Shown: positions 35,544-44,070 of the stretch, piece by piece | Layout of the letters: each line of letters opens with the position of its first letter | Position numbering within the stretch: the first letter of the stretch is position 1 | Origin: Acidobacteriota bacterium | GTDB lineage: Bacteria > Acidobacteriota > Terriglobia > Acidiferrales > UBA7541 | Direction: 5' to 3' | Assembly (NCBI GenBank): GCA_013289835.1 | Contig: JABCZG010000002.1 | Coordinates: 124,001 to 188,000, forward strand | DNA length: 64,000 nucleotides | The notes under the pieces: model-generated | What the model was told of the DNA's origin: nothing | The model's input: only the letters and a program-made list of their open reading frames with translations | Databases searched by the model: none | Position numbers and translations under genes: made by a program

Positions 35544-37073
35544 GTGAGCCCATCGAATCTCGCTAACACTCCTCGAAATTCCATCGGGGAAGAAGCGCGC
35601 CGCAGCACGCGCATCGAACGGTCGGTCCCGTTGATCGTCTTCGGCCAGAACCGCATGGGCGAACCGTTTGTGGAGAGAACCGTCTCCACCAGCGTAAACC
35701 TGCACGGCTGCCGTTATCCCTCGCGCCACGATTATGGCGTCGGCTCGTGGATTACGCTCCAAGTAGTCGGGTTGAATGTCGAGCCGAAGCCTCCATCCGT
35801 GCGCGCGAGAGTGCGTTCCGTCCATCCGTCGCAGAGCGCACGCGAACTGCAACAAGTAGGCGTGGAATTGGAAAGCCCGGAAAATGTCTGGGGCATCGCC
35901 GTCCCTCCGCAGGATTGGCTGCCCGCAGGACAATCCAGTACTTCATCGGCGCAATTCGCCACTGCGGTTGCGCCGATATTGGAGCCGACGCCGATAACCG
36001 CGAATCTCGAAGAGCCCCCCTTGAAGCACGAACCAAAAATGGCCGAGGTCGCCACATTTCCTTCTCCGTCTCCCGTTGCCGCTAAACCGCCAGCACCGAA
36101 AGAAGTGGAGACGCCCAAGCCGCAACGCGTGGTCATCACCCCGGATGGGCTGGTCGCGGCATTGCAGGGAAGGCTGCAGCAGGCCGCTGAAAAAGCCGCG
36201 CAAGCAGCAGCCGCAAAGCACGTCCAGGAAGCGTTGCGCGGCGCGCTCGGCACCATCGAAGACGTCCGCCAATCCAGCGTGCGCGAAGTTCAGGAACTTT
36301 TTCCCACGGTCGTGGCCGCGACCAAAACTTCATCCAAGGAAGAGTTCGCCAGCGAGATCGCCGCGCAGTGGAAGCAGCAGATGGAAAGCTATCGAGCCCA
36401 GGCGGAAGAGCTCGCCCAGAGGCTGGAGAAACAAGCCGCCGATTTGCGCCACGAATTGGAAAAGTCCAGGCAATTCATGGAAAAGATGACCCGCGAGATC
36501 GAACCGCAGATCCATGCCCGCGTCAACGAAGCGGTAACGCAAGCGGCGTCCGTGTTTGAAGGAACCGCGGCTCGCACCATCGACCGCCGTTACGAGCGCC
36601 TGCTCGAGAATATGCACTCCGTCACGCAAGAAGCGCTCATGAAGCTCGATGCGCGCTCCGCCGAAGCACAGGCGCTGGTGCAAGGCGCGGTCAACTCCGC
36701 GCTAGGAGAGTTCCAGCGGCAGGCAGAGACGCACGCCGATACGACACTTTCGGAAGCGAAAGAACGTGCAACTGCCGCGCTGGCTTCGCTCGACGCGGAA
36801 AGCCGGGCCAAGTGTGATGTCCGCCGGCGAGAGCTGGAAGCCGAAGTGGCGCGCTCCACGGAACGTTCCACCGACCAATTCCGCAAAGGAATGAAAGCCT
36901 TCCTCTATTCCTGTCTGGTGGCCGCGGTAAGCGCCGTGGATGAACATTCAAAATCAACGCTGGATGGACTGCTGAAGGACAACGGGAAAACGCTCTATGA
37001 AGCAAACTCCGATTCCAGCTCAGCGGACGATGAGATCATTCCAAAATCAGACATCGATCCCCTAACCCATTAA
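35544..37073 (+). CDS. PilZ-like domain fused to a long coiled coil
   Basis: 509 residues from the GTG at 35544-35546, just after GGGAGGAG. Residues about 15-125 form a PilZ-like barrel with RRSTR and a second motif SVNLHGCRY (His where c-di-GMP receptors have Ser) ending VPPQDW. A Pro-rich linker (about 125-205) follows, then about 260 residues of Ala/Glu/Gln/Lys/Arg-rich heptads forming an extended coiled coil. There is no transmembrane segment. It may connect second-messenger or surface signals to a filament or motility machine; the function is unknown. Confidence 0.75.
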   Translation: MSPSNLANTPRNSIGEEARRSTRIERSVPLIVFGQNRMGEPFVERTVSTSVNLHGCRYPSRHDYGVGSWITLQVVGLNVEPKPPSVRARVRSVHPSQSARELQQVGVELESPENVWGIAVPPQDWLPAGQSSTSSAQFATAVAPILEPTPITANLEEPPLKHEPKMAEVATFPSPSPVAAKPPAPKEVETPKPQRVVITPDGLVAALQGRLQQAAEKAAQAAAAKHVQEALRGALGTIEDVRQSSVREVQELFPTVVAATKTSSKEEFASEIAAQWKQQMESYRAQAEELAQRLEKQAADLRHELEKSRQFMEKMTREIEPQIHARVNEAVTQAASVFEGTAARTIDRRYERLLENMHSVTQEALMKLDARSAEAQALVQGAVNSALGEFQRQAETHADTTLSEAKERATAALASLDAESRAKCDVRRRELEAEVARSTERSTDQFRKGMKAFLYSCLVAAVSAVDEHSKSTLDGLLKDNGKTLYEANSDSSSADDEIIPKSDIDPLTH

Positions 37074-37104
37074 GCTCGAGAACATCTCCATAGCGAAAGA
37101 AAAG

Positions 37105-37138
37105 GGCCAACCGCTCTCTCTAAACGGTTGGCCTTTTT
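37105..37138 (+). terminator. intrinsic terminator after the PilZ/coiled-coil gene
   Basis: GGCCAACCG (37105-37113) pairs with CGGTTGGCC (37125-37133), followed by TTTTT. It is 31 bases past the stop codon. A-rich sequence on the other side makes it weakly bidirectional, so it could also end the minus-strand gene at 37237. Confidence 0.88.
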
Positions 37139-37236
37139 CCTTTGTGCTCTTGCCGCAGAGTCCACGTCACCCTGAAGGAGGCAGGGTAACCGGCGCTGCG
37201 TGTGCTCTGGACGAATCCAGAAACTCGTAGAAACTC

Positions 37237-37536
37237 TTACCGCGCCGGAGCCGAACCCGGGCGCCGGAAGGGCCGCCGAGCCAGGTCTTCGATGGCATAC
37301 AACGACTGCCGCGCAGTAACCATGACTGGGTTCTTGCTTTCCGCCAGCTGCTCAACCGCCATGACCCACGTGCGATGCAGCATGTACAAGCTGCCAAACG
37401 CGAGAGCGATCACCGCGAATCCCAATGCAAACAGCGCAAACGCCGCCAGCAGTTCCCGCACGAAGAAGAACTGCATCGCGACAACTATCCCCAGGAACCA
37501 CCACATCCACTTCCGGCTCTTGTCCTTGATCTTCAT
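37237..37536 (-). CDS. small two-helix membrane protein
   Basis: 99 residues from the ATG at 37534-37536, preceded by GAGGGAAAG. A basic N-terminus (KIKDKSRKWMWW) leads into two adjacent transmembrane helices (about 10-27 and 30-53) and a cytoplasmic tail with a C-terminal Arg/Pro-rich end. No recognised family. Confidence 0.6.
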   Translation of the reverse strand: MKIKDKSRKWMWWFLGIVVAMQFFFVRELLAAFALFALGFAVIALAFGSLYMLHRTWVMAVEQLAESKNPVMVTARQSLYAIEDLARRPFRRPGSAPAR

Positions 37537-37703
37537 CTTTCCCTCGTCCACCAAACCCAACCAACTGCCGGGCAACTGCTTTGCTTCTCTCTTGATTCCC
37601 TAACACTGGCTTAGATGCGCGACCCTGTCCGAAAGGTCCAGCCCCGTTCGACCTGTCCCATTTGACACCAGTTTAGACGGTAAGGCGATGGTACAGTAGA
37701 TAC

Positions 37704-37770
37704 ATTTTGAGGCCTAAACCACTCTCCTAGTACCCCCATTTTGAGGCTGGTAGTACAATAAGTCCTAGTA
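37704..37770. promoter_or_regulatory. duplicated sequence boxes upstream of DUF2339 gene
   Basis: ATTTTGAGGC occurs at 37704-37713 and 37738-37747, each followed by TCCTAGTA (37725-37732 and 37763-37770). The unit ATTTTGAGGC-N11/N15-TCCTAGTA is thus present twice in tandem in the 477-base gap 37537-38013, which otherwise holds no gene. It may be a regulator binding region or a decayed repeat. Confidence 0.35.
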
Positions 37771-38013
37771 TTTCAATAATTTATGTTGCTTTCGACTTTC
37801 GCCTCGATTTTCGCCTATTTTTCCCTGTACTGCCTGTGGAAAACCTGCCCTTTCGTACAGGTGGGCAGCTGGCTCCCTCAGTAGTGAGCACTCCCCTCCG
37901 GGCGTTTCATCTGCCCATCTATCCCCCGGTATTAGCGCTCTCCCAGGCCCTCAGGTTGTTCAATCCCCTGACTTATGTTCTAATTCGCCCAACGCGCTCC
38001 CCTTGCGCCCACG

Positions 38014-39966
38014 ATGGAATTTCTCGGCATCCTCGCCGTAATTGTGGTCATCGTCACCCCTATCCTGGCCATCTCCGCTTTCATTCGCGTCCAACGCCTG
38101 TCGGATCAGCTGCAAAGCACGTCTATGAACGACCTTGCGGGCCGTCTGCGAACGATCGAGCAGCACCTCACCATTCTTGAAAAAGCGCTGGGATCGGCCC
38201 CGCGCCAGACCACTCCGGCGCCTCCCTCCTCCCCCGAGCCGCAGGCCCCCATCCCAACACGGGATCCGGCGCCAATACCGCCGCTAACGCACGCGGCCCC
38301 TCCTCCACTGATTCCACAGCGAGAGATTCCCAAGCCGCGCGAAGTTTCCCTTTCGTCTCCGCAGGTCAACGTTTTCGCTGCACCACCGCTGCACAGTTCG
38401 CAGGCAAAAAGCTCCTCGGCCATGGATCTGGAAACACGCATTGCCGGCCGCTGGCTGAATCGCATCGGCATCACCGCCGTCATCGTCGCGGTCACTTTCT
38501 TTTTGAAATACGCGTTTGACAACAACTGGATTGGACCGAGCGGCCGCGTGGGAATTGGAATCTTGCTCGGCGCCGCATTGCTTCCCTGGAGCCACTGGCT
38601 CCTACAGCGGGGCTACGCCTATTTCTCTGAAGGCATCGCGGGACTGGGCGCGGCAGTCTTGTATCTCTCCATTTGGGCGGGCTGTCAGTACTACAAGCTC
38701 TTCAGCCTCGACGTCGGCTTCTTCGCCATGATCGTCATCACCGCGGTCATGGCCGCCGTAGCGCTGGGCCGCAATTCGCAGCGCGTCGCCCTGCTCTCTC
38801 TGTTCGGCGGCTTTCTCACACCTGTGCTGGTCAGCCAGGGCAAAGATGCCCAGGTAGTCCTCTTCACCTATCTCTTGATTCTCGGCGCGGGATTGCTGGT
38901 AATCGAACTGCGCCGCGACTGGCGCTCCCTCGCTCCGCTTTCCTTCCTTCTCACCCAGTTTTATTTCTGGGGCTGGCATGCCGAGTTCTACCGCCCGAGC
39001 AAGCTCGATCGCACGTTGATTTTCGCCACGCTGTTCTTTCTGCTCTACGCTGCGCTTCCGGTGCTTCGCGCCATTCGGGATTCCGCGCTGGACACCTACG
39101 ACGTCCTCCTGGTTCTTGCGAACTCGTTTGCTTATTTCGCTGCTCTCTACGAAATGCTTTGGCCGCAGGATCGCTGGCCGCTGACGCTCCTGGCGCTCGC
39201 CCTCTCCGCGGCTTACGTCGTTATCGCGCGCCTCGTTCCCCCGCCAGAATCAGGCGAGGCGCCGCTCGCCCGCTTCCTTTTCGCGGGCCTCGCCCTGACC
39301 TTTGCCACGCTGGCCATTCCCATCCGCTTGGATGGCAAATGGATCACGCTGGCGTTCTCCGTCGAAGGCGCCATCCTCGTCTGGACCGGGTTCCGTTCGA
39401 TGACCCCGTATCTGCGCGCCGCAGGCTATTTTCTGCTGGCGCTCTCCGCCGTTCGCATCCTGATTTTCCCCTTGCCCGCTCCGCAATTTTTATTCAATGA
39501 GCGTTTCGCGGCCTATGCCGTCCTCGTCGCTTGCTTCGGCGTCGTGCTTTACGCCGCCAACGAGTATTCCTCCTCCGTGGGCGAGAGCGAACTGACGTTG
39601 ATGGGTGGCTTCGCCGTTGCCATCAACGTGTTCGCGCTGATCGCTCTATCGCTCGAACTTTGGGACCACTTCGGCCATCACGCGGAATTGGGAATCGACT
39701 CCGGCCTCGCCCAGCATCTTTCCCTCTCTCTTCTCTGGACCGCCTACGCCTCCGGTCTGATCGCCCTCGGAGTAATCCGGCAATCCGCCCTCTTGCGCTG
39801 GCAAGCTCTGGTCCTCTTCGGCCTGGTGGTCATCAAGGTTTTTCTCTACGACAGTTCGTACCTCGAGCGCTTCTACCGCATTGTCTCCTTCTTCATCCTC
39901 GGACTCGTGCTGCTCATCGTCTCCTTCATCTACCAACGCAAAGTCGCTCGCGAGCGCTCATCCTGA
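38014..39966 (+). CDS. DUF2339 family multi-spanning membrane protein
   Basis: 650 residues. An N-terminal anchor helix is followed by a coiled segment (QRLSDQLQSTSMND to EKALG), a Pro-rich linker, and then some 16-18 hydrophobic helices. DUF2339 landmarks include RWLNRIGITAVIVAVTFFLKYAFDNNWI (about 148) and SLFGGFLTPVL. The family's role is unknown; proposed envelope functions come from its habitual pairing with DUF3999 genes, which is seen here: the stop overlaps the next start (TGATG). Confidence 0.86.
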   Translation: MEFLGILAVIVVIVTPILAISAFIRVQRLSDQLQSTSMNDLAGRLRTIEQHLTILEKALGSAPRQTTPAPPSSPEPQAPIPTRDPAPIPPLTHAAPPPLIPQREIPKPREVSLSSPQVNVFAAPPLHSSQAKSSSAMDLETRIAGRWLNRIGITAVIVAVTFFLKYAFDNNWIGPSGRVGIGILLGAALLPWSHWLLQRGYAYFSEGIAGLGAAVLYLSIWAGCQYYKLFSLDVGFFAMIVITAVMAAVALGRNSQRVALLSLFGGFLTPVLVSQGKDAQVVLFTYLLILGAGLLVIELRRDWRSLAPLSFLLTQFYFWGWHAEFYRPSKLDRTLIFATLFFLLYAALPVLRAIRDSALDTYDVLLVLANSFAYFAALYEMLWPQDRWPLTLLALALSAAYVVIARLVPPPESGEAPLARFLFAGLALTFATLAIPIRLDGKWITLAFSVEGAILVWTGFRSMTPYLRAAGYFLLALSAVRILIFPLPAPQFLFNERFAAYAVLVACFGVVLYAANEYSSSVGESELTLMGGFAVAINVFALIALSLELWDHFGHHAELGIDSGLAQHLSLSLLWTAYASGLIALGVIRQSALLRWQALVLFGLVVIKVFLYDSSYLERFYRIVSFFILGLVLLIVSFIYQRKVARERSS

Positions 39967-41240
39967 TGGCGCGCCGCCCCTTTTCGCTATTGCTTGTGCT
40001 CGCGGCACTCGCCGCAACCGCACTCGCCGCGGATATGCCTTCCGCCTGGCGTTCCTGGCGCTACTCCCGCGCCATCGCTTCGCAGCAACCTGGCGCCCTC
40101 AACTACGTAATCATCGATCGCGAAATCTTCGCGCATTCGGAAAACCGGCTCGCTGATCTCCGCATCATTGACGACCTCGGCGCAGAACAGCCCTTCGAGC
40201 TGCGCTCCCGGCTCGCCGTGCCGACGGCACCAGTCACTTTCTCCGCCATCGTGCGCGAAAACAGCTACGTGCCCGGGCAATTCACTCAGATTGTTGCGGA
40301 CCTGGGAGAGCGGCCAAATTTTTACAACAGCATCCGCGTTCTAACGCCGGAATCCGACTTCATCAACTGGGTCGAGGTGGACGCCAGCGACGACGCGCAC
40401 CTCTGGCGCATCGTTAATCCGCGCGCCCCGATTTCGCGCTTCCGCAAAGACGGCCTCGAAGGCAGCCAGATCATCCGCTATTCGGAAAACAATGCGCGTT
40501 ATCTTCGTCTCCGCATCCGGGAAGCGGCCCATCAATTCCCAGTAACGGGCGTCGAGGTCCTCGCCTATCCCGCTGCCGAAAAAGAAATTCTCAACTCCAC
40601 TGACGCAGCCCTAACGGGAATGTTGTCGCCCGACTCCGAGAGTCCCCCCTCGCAAACACAATGGAATGTCGATCTTGGGAGCGCATCCGTTCCCGTCGCC
40701 GACGTTGTGTTCGAAACTGCTCAGCCGGAGTTTTACCGTGCAGTGCGCCTCTCAACGAGCGCTGACGCAAAAGAATGGCAACCCGCCGGCGGTGGAGAAA
40801 TCTACCGCTATGCCATCGCGGGAAAAATAGAGGAATCCCTGCGCGTGCGCTGCTACGAAAGCTGGGGCCCGCGCTACTGGCGCGTGGAAATCCTCAACGC
40901 CAACGACGCTCCTCTCTCCGCAGTCCGCCTGTCGCTCGCGATGAACGTGCGTTTCGCTCTTTTCCATCCGAAGGAAGGCCGCACCTACCGTCTCCTCTAT
41001 GGCAACGCCCGTGCCACCTCGCCGCAGTACGACCTCGCACGAACACTTCATATCGAGCCCAACGAAGTGATGCTGCACCCCACCTTGGGCCCGGAAGAGT
41101 TGACATCCAACTACGCCGATCCTCGCCCTTTCACCGAACGCCATCCCAATCTACTGTGGTTCGCCCTCGCCATCGCCGTAGTGTTCCTCGGCTACGCGGC
41201 CCTGCGCGCCCTGCGCACACCCAACTCCGCAACACCGTGA
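39966..41240 (+). CDS. DUF3999 family exported protein
   Basis: 424 residues from the ATG at 39966, overlapping the upstream stop by one base. A signal peptide (LLLVLAALAATALAAD) is followed by beta-rich modules (WRYSRAI, ADLRIIDDLG, RYLRLRI, RYWRVEI) and a single C-terminal transmembrane helix with a short basic tail. This matches DUF3999, the usual companion of DUF2339. The large domain lies in the periplasm. Coupled translation suggests one envelope complex. Confidence 0.85.
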   Translation: MARRPFSLLLVLAALAATALAADMPSAWRSWRYSRAIASQQPGALNYVIIDREIFAHSENRLADLRIIDDLGAEQPFELRSRLAVPTAPVTFSAIVRENSYVPGQFTQIVADLGERPNFYNSIRVLTPESDFINWVEVDASDDAHLWRIVNPRAPISRFRKDGLEGSQIIRYSENNARYLRLRIREAAHQFPVTGVEVLAYPAAEKEILNSTDAALTGMLSPDSESPPSQTQWNVDLGSASVPVADVVFETAQPEFYRAVRLSTSADAKEWQPAGGGEIYRYAIAGKIEESLRVRCYESWGPRYWRVEILNANDAPLSAVRLSLAMNVRFALFHPKEGRTYRLLYGNARATSPQYDLARTLHIEPNEVMLHPTLGPEELTSNYADPRPFTERHPNLLWFALAIAVVFLGYAALRALRTPNSATP

Positions 41241-41359
41241 ACAGCCCGCGGCGGCTCCTGAGCGTAATTCGCCCGCCTACTTGGAACGAAGTTAAATTTC
41301 AGAGGAAGCCAAAACAATCGGAAGGAGTGCCGCCAGAGTCTCGTTGGACTCTGTTTTCC

Positions 41360-41845
41360 TCAGTTGCCCTTCAACGCGTACCCTATGTCAAATGGCAGCT
41401 TCCCATCCACGCGTAGAACTTTCACCGAGCTATTGATGGCATAGACATCGAGAATCCCCACCGCCCCCGGAGTCAACTCCACCGTGCGCAGCAACTCTTC
41501 ATCGCTGGACACGATTTTTACGGTGACCCGGGATTCATTCAATTTCGCTATCTCCACTTTGACGTCGCCCGGAGCGCCCCCAAACAATTTCTGCACCACC
41601 ACATGCATCTCGGCAGAATCCGGGTCCTTCATCACCAGCGTAAAGCTCTTGCCGTCGGGCCACGCTTTTTGCGCTCCCTTGCAGAACTTCGTCAAATCGG
41701 CCAGCGGCACGTCCGCCAGCTTGCTTCCGGCGGAGACCACCACGGCCATGTTTTTGATCGCAGGAATTGCGGTGACAGCAAACAAGGCCGCAAAGCAAAA
41801 AACAGCGGCCATCCGCAGCCCGTTCCCAAATGCTTTCACCTTCAT
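41360..41845 (-). CDS. short periplasmic substrate-binding (PstS-like) domain protein
   Basis: 161 residues from the ATG at 41843-41845 behind AGGGAA. A signal peptide (MAAVFCFAALFAVTAIPA) precedes one lobe of a type 2 periplasmic binding fold: VVVSAGSKLADVPLADLTKFCKGAQKAWPDG and GAVGILDVYAINSSVKVLRVDG, as in phosphate ABC-transporter-like binding proteins. It is only about half the size of PstS, and no transporter genes are adjacent. Stand-alone proteins of this type are known in Acidobacteria and Proteobacteria with unclear roles. Confidence 0.6.
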   Translation of the reverse strand: MKVKAFGNGLRMAAVFCFAALFAVTAIPAIKNMAVVVSAGSKLADVPLADLTKFCKGAQKAWPDGKSFTLVMKDPDSAEMHVVVQKLFGGAPGDVKVEIAKLNESRVTVKIVSSDEELLRTVELTPGAVGILDVYAINSSVKVLRVDGKLPFDIGYALKGN

Positions 41846-42085
41846 GTTCCCTACACTCACTTTCACGCAGGTTGCTCCTAGTATGTTCACTCGTCCCAAC
41901 GCAGGGCAAGTACCCGTTCCGCGCTTTGTGCCCAACCGTGAGCCTCCCCCTTAGTACTTCCGTTCGCTATCTTCATCTTCGAGCACACCTGTACGACCGG
42001 CCAGTATCCCCGCGATCCTTGTCCGCGCTACGTTTTTAGCCGGGATCATCCTTCTATTCCTATCCTTCTCGGGGAGTGTGTGGCT

Positions 42086-43606
42086 ATGAAGCGTTTCGCG
42101 GCTCGTTTTTTTCTGCTTATCTTTCCCTCGCTCGTGGGCGTGAGCGCCTGGGCACAAACCTCTTCTCCTCACCTCGAGGAAGCGGCTTCCCGCGCCACCA
42201 CGAAGGCTCCGGCGGTAGCTCCCGTTCCGCAGCAGCTTTTTGGCGCCATCGCACTAACCACGCACTCGGAAGAGGCTCGCAAGTTTCTGGAACTGGCCGT
42301 GGACAAATATGAAAACGCCATGTACGACGACGCCGTCGTTCATGCGCGCCACGCCACGGAGAAGGATCCGCAATTTACTCTCGGCTACGCCATGCTCTCG
42401 TTCGCGGCGCGCCGCACTCTTCCTGATTCTTCCGCTCTGGCGAAGGCAAAAACTCTCTTTCCTAACGCCGCTCCCGACGAGCAGCTCCTTGTCCGCTGGA
42501 TGACCAGCATTCAGGATCGTGACCTTCTTCCCGCCATCATGAGCATGAACGATCTTCTCAAGCGCTATCCACGGGACAAGCACGTTCTTTATCTCACCGG
42601 CGAATGGCTCTTCCTCCAGCAAGACGAAGATCGCGCGCGAACGCTGATGGAAACGGCTCTGCAAGTCGATCCAAACTTTCCAGCCGCTCTGAACCGGCTT
42701 GGCTACCTCTATGCCCAGACCGGTGAACCCGCAAAAGCTCTGGTGTCCCTCAAGCGCTACGCGGAAGTCGAGTCCACTTCCCCCAACCCCGAAGACTCGC
42801 TCGGCGAAGTTTCCCGAATTTCCGGTGACGACGGGGGCTCCCTCGCGCATTACAGCGCCGCTTTGCAGGTCGACCCAACCTACTTCCCCTCGCAAGTCGG
42901 CCTCGCAGACGCCCTGACTCTCATGGGCGATTTCAGAAACGCCCGCCACGAATATGACCGCTCCATCGAGATAGCCGTCAGTCCGCGCGACGAACTCTAC
43001 GCCAAATATCAGAAGGCACTTGTTTACTTCTGGGAAGGACAACTGGACCAGGGCCGCAAGGCCCTCGCAGGTCTCGCCGAAGAAGCCGCCTCCAAGAACG
43101 AACCAAACGCGCGCTTTGAACTCGGCTTGGGACGCGCCATGCTCGCCGCCACCGTTCCGGAGGAACTCGATCAACTTGGAAAGCTTTCCGTCTTTCTAGC
43201 TCAGCCTCTCGCTGGCATGAGCGAAGCAGACCGCGGCGTCGCTCGCGCCTCGGTGCTTCGAGAGCGTACGCGAGTCGCAGCTCTAAATCATCTCGCAGAC
43301 AATGCCGTCGAAGCGATTTCTGAGCTTGAAGCGCTTGCCGGGACTTCCCGCGATCTGGTCATCGAAAATGCCTATGAGTCCGCTCGTGGTTACTTGCTTT
43401 TCACCCAGGATGATTTTGCGAGCGCGGTAGACGAACTGGCAGCGGATCCCCAATCCCCCCTGGCATTGCAGCAACTCGCCGCCACCCAGGACAAACTCGG
43501 TCTCGCCGCCGCAGCCCAGGCAACGCGCACCCGGCTGAAGTATCAACGCGCGCCAACCGTTGAGTGGTACATGGTCACGCGCGATCGCACAGCGGGATCA
43601 AACTAG
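42086..43606 (+). CDS. exported TPR-repeat protein
   Basis: 506 residues from the ATG at 42086 (GGGGAG upstream; a GTG at 42080 is the alternative). A signal peptide ends at AWAQ. The mature part contains repeated tetratricopeptide units such as KYENAMYDDAVVHARHATEKD, LMETALQVDPNFPAALNRLGYLYAQTGEPAKAL and GLADALTLMGDFRNARHEYDRSIE. It is probably a periplasmic or outer-membrane-associated scaffold. No operon partner. Confidence 0.85.
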   Translation: MKRFAARFFLLIFPSLVGVSAWAQTSSPHLEEAASRATTKAPAVAPVPQQLFGAIALTTHSEEARKFLELAVDKYENAMYDDAVVHARHATEKDPQFTLGYAMLSFAARRTLPDSSALAKAKTLFPNAAPDEQLLVRWMTSIQDRDLLPAIMSMNDLLKRYPRDKHVLYLTGEWLFLQQDEDRARTLMETALQVDPNFPAALNRLGYLYAQTGEPAKALVSLKRYAEVESTSPNPEDSLGEVSRISGDDGGSLAHYSAALQVDPTYFPSQVGLADALTLMGDFRNARHEYDRSIEIAVSPRDELYAKYQKALVYFWEGQLDQGRKALAGLAEEAASKNEPNARFELGLGRAMLAATVPEELDQLGKLSVFLAQPLAGMSEADRGVARASVLRERTRVAALNHLADNAVEAISELEALAGTSRDLVIENAYESARGYLLFTQDDFASAVDELAADPQSPLALQQLAATQDKLGLAAAAQATRTRLKYQRAPTVEWYMVTRDRTAGSN

Positions 43607-43626
43607 AATCTCCTCCAACAAAAAAA

Positions 43627-43677
43627 ACGCGCTGCTGCGGCAGGTCCCCCCGCCCGTGGCAGCGCGTCTTAATTTTT
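43627..43677. terminator. bidirectional intrinsic terminator
   Basis: ACGCGCTGC (43627-43635) pairs with GCAGCGCGT (43659-43667). The plus strand continues CTTAATTTTT. The minus strand reads a run of T complementary to the A-run before 43628. It separates the TPR gene from the convergent GlsB-like gene. Confidence 0.78.
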
Positions 43678-43688
43678 CGGCGTCGGCC

Positions 43689-43928
43689 CTACGCCTTTTT
43701 CACCAGCCGCGTGATCCACACCAGAAGCACCGCCCCCACAAACGCCACGATGATCGACCCAATCATCCCTCCGCCCGGCCAGATTCCGAGCATTCCGAAC
43801 ACCCAGCCGCCGATGATCCCGCCAAGTATTCCCAGGATGATGTCCACCAGCACGCCGTACCCGCCGCCTTTCATCACTTGGCCGGCGAGCCACCCCGCAA
43901 TTAGCCCAACCACAATCCAGTAAAGCAT
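43689..43928 (-). CDS. GlsB/YeaQ/YmgE-family small membrane protein
   Basis: 79 residues with three glycine-rich transmembrane helices, starting MLYWIVVGLIAGWLAGQVMKG and including DIILGILGGIIGGWVFG and a final basic LVKKA. This is the transglycosylase-associated/GlsB stress-protein family (PF04226). Its exact role is unknown; family members are often stress-induced. Confidence 0.9.
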   Translation of the reverse strand: MLYWIVVGLIAGWLAGQVMKGGGYGVLVDIILGILGGIIGGWVFGMLGIWPGGGMIGSIIVAFVGAVLLVWITRLVKKA

Positions 43929-44070
43929 CTTTATTCCCTCCCTTTTTCTCTCTCTCGCTGCGAAGGATTGAAACCCTGGGTGCCTACCTTGTAGTCCGCG
44001 ACTTGCCGAATGTCAACCGCGCGGCTTACACTGGCTCACAAGAAAACATTTCAGTTTTAACGGAGCGTTG

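Noticed and set aside
35483..35566. 27-codon ORF overlapping the PilZ/coiled-coil start
   Set aside because: Weak ribosome binding site and no recognisable content; overlap alone is not enough.
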